From NCBI RefSeq assembly GCF_004210375.1, contig NC_134825.1, positions 75,383,558 to 75,447,557 of the forward strand: a stretch of DNA of 64,000 nucleotides. The letters run 5' to 3'. Under the pieces are notes generated by a model. That model was given only the letters and a program-made list of their open reading frames with translations, searched no databases and was not told where the DNA came from. The DNA comes from Tachypleus tridentatus. Its lineage: Eukaryota; Arthropoda; Merostomata; Xiphosura; Limulidae. Made by a program: the position numbers and the translations under genes. Positions 57,271-64,000 of this stretch are shown piece by piece (position 1 is the stretch's first letter; every line of letters starts with the position of its first letter).

Positions 57271-58111
57271 ATCTATTTAAAATGTTACCAAAAACATTTA
57301 TAAAATACTTTGTGGAAAAAAGTAAAAATATTGTTGTTTTAATTTTCTCCGAGTACATTTACTAAAATATTTTTGGCATATAATATGCTTTTTTCAGGAT
57401 ATCTAATATGTAAATTATGTACACTTATCATTAATCTTAAACTACCAGTTTCAGCTAGTGGAGAATTTACCAAAATGTACACATTCTGAAAGGTATTACG
57501 TTCTTAGAATCGCAATTAAGTTAGTTATTAATAAATAATAAAATTTATTTATTGTTTTGGTAGTTTTCATATAACCCAAATTACATAAAGCACTTATTTC
57601 TGTTACAATTGAAGATATCTTCTTTAGAAAAAAAACTCTTTCTTTAGATTTATTCGATATTCTATACAAATTTTTAGATTGTTTTCTTGGTAAAATACTT
57701 TTGTTATTTTTAACTACCTCATTACCTATGACGCCTGAACATTTGATTCGCGTGTCACGTATTCATGACGATATATCTGTACCCTAAGAATGGAAAAAAA
57801 TAAAATTCTCCGTGACGAGAAACATAGGCGAAAAAGGAAAAACCGTGACCTATGTTGCAAATCTACATGCCCACAGAAAACAATTTCACTAAGTTGGGGG
57901 TTGCACATCGCGTAATGATAAAGTTTTTCCTACATCATATAACCAAAAGTTCCAGTGAAATATAATATATCTTTCAATTTTTATCTACTATTTTAATTGT
58001 GTATTAACAAATGAAATAACAAAAGGTTTAATATTCTCTTTAGGTTCACTAATATCTCTGTTTAACTGTTTTTTAATCAAAAATATTATTTTACCAGTTT
58101 AAAAACCTCTT
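57271..58111. other. AT-rich non-coding DNA
   Basis: No feature is recognisable. Confidence 0.4.
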
Positions 58112-58340
58112 GCTTCTTCCCCCAGTAGCGCATGATATGTCTGCAGATTTACAACGTTAGAAACAGGTGAATTACAAAATTATCTTCATAACATTAAGTG
58201 ATATATAAAATAACTTATTTTCTCTAACAAAAATTCGTTAATATTTTTTTACTTGTGAACCCTAAGAAGCACATAAAAATACTCAATTTCTGAATTACGG
58301 AGAGCCCTTTGTGTGGCTTTGTTCTTAACTGTAAAACTAG
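58112..58340 (+). mobile_element. SINE-C copy interrupted by about 130 bp
   Basis: The head (CCCCCAGTAGCGCATGATAT, ATTTACAACGTTAGAAACAG) ends near 58168. The tail (GAGAGCCCTTTGTGTGGCTT, GTTCTTAACTG) resumes near 58300. The AT-rich sequence between is unlike the element and may be a later insertion. Confidence 0.55.
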
Positions 58341-58679
58341 ATTAACATAACTTTTTCCGAATTGTAACACTGAAGAATAATTTGTTTAACTGTAATAATC
58401 TTTTACCTTTCGTTTCTTAATTGGAAACTAAACAATATAATCTACATTGCGGGAACATTTAATTTTATATGTTTGGTATGATTACTGAAAACCTACATAC
58501 TGATGACAGTTTGTGGATTGATAAAATATATCGGTTACAATTTCCTTTTCTGGTGAATCATTTACCAAAATATCAGAAAGGACAAACCTTCATTATTTCT
58601 ATCGCCAAAATAGTTAATTTCCTTATTTATTAAATTTAAAATCCCAACAAACTTATCTGAGCATATTTCCATATTATAA

Positions 58680-58775
58680 AGCCCGTAGTGGCACAACGGT
58701 ATGTCTGTGTACTTACAACGCTAGAAAGTGTGGTGTGATACCCGTGATTGGCAAAGTACAGATATGTAAAAATAT
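58680..58775 (+). mobile_element. SINE-C copy, shortened tail
   Basis: GCCCGTAGTGGCACAACGGT begins a well-preserved head, and GGTGTGATACCCGTGATTGG marks the B box. The final GTAGCTTTGTGCTTAATTCC block is absent. Confidence 0.8.
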
Positions 58776-58869
58776 TTTGTTTTTTTCTTTTGGTTGCTTT
58801 CTTTTGTGTTGGACCAAAATGAAGTCATCTTTGGTGTCTTTTAAAAATGCATTGACTGAATTTAATTTG

Positions 58870-59941
58870 GTTACTCAAGTTGAATACCATTATAACTAGA
58901 AGTTTTGGTATTAACTGTCTGGTGTTTAGTTTTAGAAGCTACTGTAAAAGTCTTAGAACTTTCAGATATCTTAGAATCTATTTCTATATTACCCGTATTT
59001 TCTGGCTTTAGAACAGACAATAATTATTTCCTACATTTCTGTATATCATTGCATAGAACAGACAATAATTATTTCCTACATTTCTGTATATCATTGCAAC
59101 ACGAATTAAACTCCTTCTTTAAAGTCAAGTTTTCCTTTATTAAAAGATATAGTTTTTTTTTATTTGCTGGCGAAATCTTCCATAAAGGCCAGGCAACTAC
59201 TGTCATGATCAGCTAACAAACCGCACATTGTTAATCAAATCACTTAGCTGATTCTTACCTTTTATCTCAGTCTGAGAATTTTCTTTGCCCAATTCGTCTA
59301 TATTACAAACGTTGTTTTTCAACACATCAGAAAATAAAATACGGCGTTTTGTTTTATATTTAAAACATTTCCACTGTTTGTTCGATTCACACAAAGTACT
59401 AACGCCTTGGTATTTAATATTAACACACTTGATATAATACTTTAAGAGGTGCAATAAATAACGGTATTTTCAAACTTTTAAGGTTTACCAGCTGCAACTT
59501 TCGAATAACAGATTTCACACACGTTTTTAACCATCTGTATGTATTTGATGCAAAGCTCTTCTATTTTGTTTAAGAGAGGTTGAAAATTACTTGATGCTAT
59601 GGATGTGTTTAAGGAATTTTGCCAGATAGTAATCTCATCTGTTAGTTAAAATGCAATGCAGTTGTTTATGTCTGTAAATGGTATACTACTTATACAAGTG
59701 ATAAACAAAATAGGATTAACTTCTCTCTTCTTTAAAAACTCTTCAGTAGATGGTTTACATATTGACTTTCAACTTTACTACCATACAAGAAATTGGTAAG
59801 AAAGCAGATTATCCTACATGATGGTTCCATTTGGGTTATCACTATATTATTCGTTATTAAAAGATTTTTTAACATCGAGACATCTTGGTTAAAGCTCTGT
59901 ACTGCTGCTTCTTTACGTCTAATGAGATTTTGTTTAAATTT
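58870..59941 (-). pseudogene. possible decayed coding region, unidentified
   Basis: On the minus strand an acceptor-like TTACTTCAG precedes KFKQNLIRRKEAAVQSFNQD, a 69-codon stretch (59941-59732). A second frame then gives LTDEITIWQNSLNTSIASSN and FQPLLNKIEELCIKYIQMVK (to 59478). A third gives KYYIKCVNIKYQGVSTLCES, ending at 59209. Another has NTGNIEIDSKISESSKTFTV near 58990-58890. All are on one strand and look helical and polar, but stops and frameshifts separate them and I recognise no family. Long chance frames are common in this AT-rich DNA, so this may not be coding-derived. Confidence 0.3.
59010..59098. repeat. 45-bp exact tandem duplication
   Basis: AGAACAGACAATAATTATTT and the following 25 bases at 59010-59054 are repeated without change from 59055 to 59098. 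The length is a multiple of three, so it keeps any reading frame. Confidence 0.97.
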
Positions 59942-60559
59942 CTGAAGTAATTTTAAACTTTAAGTAATTTATTTTTAACTCCAAAAATATGTGTGATCTA
60001 TTTATAAAATGTGTTTCTTAGATAGTTTTTGTCCTATGACTGTCTGGTTTACCAGCTGGCTTTCCTTCTATGAGGAAAGTGGTAGCACTGGTTTTCTACT
60101 AAGAGAATGACAAATAGCATGAACTTAGATGTTAAAGAAAACTGTCAGTTGTTCATCTCAAGCTACCTATGTCTTTGTGAGAATGGTTTAAATTTGTAAC
60201 TGACCAGGAACTTTATCTTTTATGTTATTAAATTTTTTAGTGGTGTTCATAATGGTAAATATTTTTAATTAGTTGATGTATAAAAACTCTAGTTAGTCGA
60301 ATAATTAAGAATTATTCATTAATCATGGGAAAAAATTTATGTTAAAGAACCTTTACCTAAACTTTACAAAAAAGAGCTTAGAAGAAGAATACGAATTTAA
60401 TGCAATTTCATCAGAAACAAAAATTTCGCTATAGGTTTTTCATGAAATAAACGACAACAAACATATTTTTAGACTTTTGACATTCTATTAATCTGAATAT
60501 CTAGTCACCAGTTGCCAAATAGCAAAAAACAAACTAAATCATAACTTGTAGTTGAATTT
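59942..60559. other. AT-rich DNA, possible upstream part of the decayed minus-strand region
   Basis: Short minus-strand pieces such as ESQLVNQTVIGQKLSKKHIL (near 60040) look similar in style to the region below 59941 but are full of stops. Nothing else is seen. Confidence 0.3.
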
Positions 60560-60690
60560 TGTATTTACGGCAAATTATGCTTAGACTATCTGCCGTCGTT
60601 TCTAATTTTGAACTATTGACCAAAAAGAAGGCAGCACCCTAACACCAGAATTCATGCTAAAGGATTGAGCGTCAGCCTCATAATGAACCC
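60560..60690 (-). mobile_element. SINE-A remnant, heavily decayed
   Basis: CTATCTGCCGTCGTTTCTAA and GAAGGCAGC in the right order are the only conserved pieces. Confidence 0.45.
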
Positions 60691-61035
60691 ACAACATAAA
60701 GTGAAATGAATATTTTATAATAATTGAGTGGATTAGAATCTGACTTTCTAGCTTCAAAATTCAGAGCTTAAAAAAGCCAAGTCTTAATTAAATCTAAAGT
60801 TATAAACCTGGTAACACTGCCCTAGACTTGGTTTTATTCAGTCTGGAAACTTGGACTTTGATTACTCAGTTAACCACTGATTAACCACTCTTACTTAGAT
60901 CAAATTATTATTTCGTTAACCGCAATGAACATTTTTTATTATTATGTTTGAATTATAGAATGATCGATTAAACTCTCACGTCGTGATTGGTCTAGAGAAA
61001 GCTATGGCCGGTGGTTGTGAACATTTTAGGCATAA
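60691..61035. other. AT-rich non-coding DNA
   Basis: No feature is recognisable. Confidence 0.4.
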
Positions 61036-61222
61036 CAATATATGCATTATAATGTGACGCTCAATCCCACTATTCGTTGGTAAAAGAGTAGCCCAAGAGT
61101 TGGCGGTGGGTGGTGACGACTAGCTGCCTTCCCTCTTGTCTTACACTGCTAAATTAGGGACGGTTAGCGCAGATAGTCCTCGAGTAGCTTTGCGCGAAAT
61201 TCAAAAAACAAACAAACAAAAT
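61036..61222 (+). mobile_element. SINE-A copy, 5'-truncated
   Basis: Similarity starts at ATTATAATGTGACGCTCAAT and continues unbroken to the CAAA tail. The tRNA head and the region after it are missing. The remaining part is close to the consensus, so the truncation probably occurred at insertion. Confidence 0.95.
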
Positions 61223-61964
61223 ATGACCCGATTATAATGAGAATAATTCATTTGTGTAAAAGTATATACAGTATGGTGTTTTGTGAAAATTGTGTAAGTG
61301 ATAGAGAAAAATGAATATCATTTCGGATTCAGCGTACAGAAATTGCTGTAGAACATGTAAAAATTTCAAAACAATAAAACCATTGCAGGTCTGTGTAATT
61401 TAGCGCATTCTTATTACAAGAAGGGAAATTTTCTGTTTTGTGCACTACATGCAAATAGAAAAAAATATATATATAATTTTGAATGTACTGTTAATGCATG
61501 CTGACTTAGAAACATAATTTAAAATATGAAGACATGAAAAGAATTTTTTTTAGTTTGTTAGGTTAAGTCAGTAGTTTATATGACGTATGATCAGGTTAGA
61601 CTAATTAAATACAGAATAAATTTCAATAAAAAAATTCTTAAAGAAATGAACATAGTTTTACATTCTTCCTCTTTAAAAATCAATTTTACAGATTTTAATT
61701 TATATTTCTCAAATCTTCAGCATATCGAAAGTACTGAAAATGTCATTAATAGATGGAACAAGTTGTTAAACGATTGACTTGTATCTCTGAGAGTTCGTTT
61801 GACGTCGTGGGTATGAAAATTACTGTAATCTCTTGAAGCAAATATTTATGAATTTTTATATTAAATATGTTACTTTGTCACTAAATACCTTGCACTGTCC
61901 TGATGTTGTGCAATTCTTTTAAATACATAGGTGTATATTGAATGCTAAAAAGTATTTCATTTGC
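61223..61964. other. AT-rich DNA with an unassigned 65-codon ORF
   Basis: The plus-strand frame 61580-61777 (MTYDQVRLIKYRINFNKKIL and on to a WNKLLND end) has a natural ATG and polar composition but no recognised motif. I treat it as unproven. Confidence 0.3.
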
Positions 61965-62085
61965 GTTTTTCTTATATCAAAGCCACATCAAGTTATTTTC
62001 TGAGCCCTCTGACGGAAATTAAACCCCTGATTTTAGCGTTGTAAAACCGTAAACTTACCGCTGTACTTGCGGGGGGGGGGATTTG
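61965..62085 (-). mobile_element. SINE-B copy
   Basis: The plus strand has TTATATCAAAGCCACATCAA (tail), TAAACCCCTGATTTTAGCGT (B box side) and AACTTACCGCTGTACTTGCG (head). It ends in a run of ten G. Confidence 0.8.
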
Positions 62086-62394
62086 GTTCGTCAGCAAGAT
62101 AATAAAAAATATATATTTATTTTCATTTTTCCAAATTTTAATTTATAGTTTTTAAATCAGCATTAACAACTACATATATTTCTATATGTACGCGATGCAT
62201 GAAACTGAAAAAAATATGTTAGAAATTTTTATTTTAATGCGTATTAATTCATATCACAAAGTTCGTCACATAAAACTGTCTTGATTAATTTATGAATTTC
62301 TTTCTAGTTTTGACTTATAGGATTTGCTTGATTGCGATTAGAATTTCCTCAATAAATATTCGCATAAATAATTATTCTGTATTGTGTGACTAAT

Positions 62395-62442
62395 TACATC
62401 AGCAGATGGTCTGATGTAGCTTTGTTATAAGAAAACACAACA
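62395..62442 (+). mobile_element. SINE-B tail fragment
   Basis: ATCAGCAGATGGTCTGATGT and GCTTTGTTATAAGAAAACAC are the last 45 bases of a SINE-B. No head is present. Confidence 0.7.
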
Positions 62443-62581
62443 TATCTAACGTTATGCAGAAGTTGACGCGTCTTACCCATTAGTTAATACTCATTACCAT
62501 AATTTCTTTTAGAACAGGATTAGCTTGAAGTGTAAAAAATAATAATGTGCACAAGTCCTGTGAATCATTGTTCAAATGTTT

Positions 62582-63018
62582 TACAATAAACACTGTCGAG
62601 TTTATGGCTAATAATTATGGTAACAATAAACACTATCGAATCTGTGGCTAATAATTATAGTAACAATAAATACTGTCGAGTTTATGGCTAATAATTATAG
62701 GAACAATAAACACTATCGCGTATGTGGCTAATAGTTATAGTAACACTAAACACTATCAAGTTTTCGGCCACTAATTATCATCACATTAAAGCTATTCAGT
62801 TTCTGGCTAGTAATTATAATAACAATAAACTTCGTCTAGTTTATGACTGGTATTTATAATAACAAAATAAATCCAGTTTTTTGGCTAGTACTTACAATAA
62901 CAATAAACACTATCAAGTCTGTGACTAATAATTGTAGTAACAATAAACAATACACAGTTTATGACTGTTAATTGTAATAATAATAAACACCATCCACGTT
63001 CTGGTTAATAATTATAAG
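62582..63018. repeat. minisatellite, 40-bp unit, about 11 copies
   Basis: Units of the type AACAATAAACACTATCGAGT followed by TTATGGCTAATAATTATAGT repeat with about 40-bp spacing. The first four are similar and later ones drift steadily, with some length changes. Confidence 0.92.
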
Positions 63019-63764
63019 AATGCATCAAAACATAATGGATATTGTATGTTAGAATACATTTAATGAATTATAAGTCGGTGTTTTTGTAAAAACCACAAAA
63101 TAATTACATGGACGCGTTCATTTGTCTAATCGTCATTTTCAAGGTCTATAATACGCTTTCCAAAAAGAACCAAGTTTAAATTTTAGAATTTCGTCTATTA
63201 TAATACCCTTTGGAAAACCGGTAAGGATTAAAACAAAATTCGTGTGTTGTTTTTTTCCAATTTCCCACGCTTTATAAAAAGTCTAATCATGAAAAAAATC
63301 CGTTTAAAGTCCCACACGAAAAGAAAGTTATCAGAAAGATAAACTCTGACACGCTACACATTTATAGGTACTTCATTTGTTAAGGATATCACAACTGGTG
63401 TTTCGCATTTAGGGAACCCGTTATCGTATGCCTTCCGGATTACTTAAAACACTGAAATGACGTTGTCAACAACACCGTCCTGTGTAGGTAGGGTATCAAC
63501 AGTGTTGTAAGGTAGAGGAAACAGTTACAGAATTTTGAATGACGCTGTAATATTTTCGTTTCATTACTAATATAGTGCGCTGATGTGATAAACCCTACAT
63601 CATTTTCTCACATTATTTGATATGTAGTATTATGTTACGTAATATAATTTATTTCGGACCGGTCTCCGATTTACAATGTTAATTAACTGATATTTTCACA
63701 CACCTCACTCAAGCTAGCTAGCTTGACTGGCCTCAAACTCTTACAAGCCTACTTTTTCCGAAGG
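63019..63764. other. AT-rich non-coding DNA
   Basis: No feature is recognisable. Confidence 0.4.
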
Positions 63765-64000
63765 AGATTTTTAATGCCCTCGTAAAAATAATAACGTCCG
63801 AAGTAATTAACTGGAGTTTAACAGTTTGTAATGTTCGAAATCTACCAACGTTCCTGGTCCATTTCTGTAGTTTTCCAATTAAAAGGCGTTAATTACAATT
63901 ATAACTTCCTATGCCTAATACACACTGACCGTAGCTGACGAATAATATTCTCTCCTGGCGCGTCGATTTTTATATACCAATCACACAAGTTTCGTAATAG
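63765..64000 (+). mobile_element. MITE-like dispersed repeat, cut by window end
   Basis: CGTAAAAATAATAACGTCCG, GTTTGTAATGTTCGAAATCT and AACGTTCCTGGTC align with 26720-26800. CCTGGCGCGTCGATTTTTAT and CAATCACACAAG near 63955-63990 align with the centre of the copy at 13185-13445. The inverted right end would lie beyond the window. Confidence 0.5.

Overview
This window looks like non-genic DNA from a large, repeat-rich, AT-rich animal genome. I see no bacterial operons, ribosome-binding sites, rRNA genes or functional tRNA genes, and no long intact coding region. The commonest element is a tRNA-derived SINE of about 260 bp with a GCCCGGCATGGCC-type head and a (CAAA)n tail. I associate it with horseshoe crabs (Xiphosura) or a related chelicerate, but from memory only, so treat the taxon as an inference.

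Layout. Four SINE groups (my labels) are scattered throughout. SINE-A has a head with anticodon loop CTCGTAA, like tRNA-Thr(CGT). SINE-B and SINE-C have heads with a TTACAA loop, like tRNA-Val(TAC), and different tails. SINE-D has a different head and a longer tail. Several SINE-A copies have clear target-site duplications. One copy (55936-56265) carries an unrelated tail yet lies between perfect 15-bp target duplications.

DNA transposons: an internally deleted Tc1/mariner element with both ends (603-1742), a one-ended Tc1-like element (19691-20690) that resembles a family I know from fishes and lampreys, and a small Tc1 C-terminal fragment (55384-55720). Retroelements: a decayed Tx1/L1-type LINE on the minus strand (47830-50935) with recognisable endonuclease, RT and C-terminal parts, and a Penelope-like GIY-YIG remnant (37170-37520). 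Three large inverted repeats (4430-4606, 25013-25142, 37629-37690) share a CTGAAGA/GAAA-type core. A MITE-like dispersed repeat occurs at 13.2, 26.7 and 63.8 kb.

Tandem repeats are unusually frequent: many unrelated minisatellites of 37-66 bp units, a 116-bp ATATT array, short exact duplications, and a nearly identical 424-bp tandem duplication that breaks inside a SINE-A copy.

Genes. No gene could be identified. Six weak candidates for exons or decayed coding sequence are listed (6400-6489, 14956-15076, 16427-16553, 18646-18756, 41053-41239 on plus; 44909-45031 on minus), together with a possible decayed coding region on minus (58870-59941). They rest on splice-like signals and protein-like translations only. 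The window most likely covers introns and intergenic DNA.
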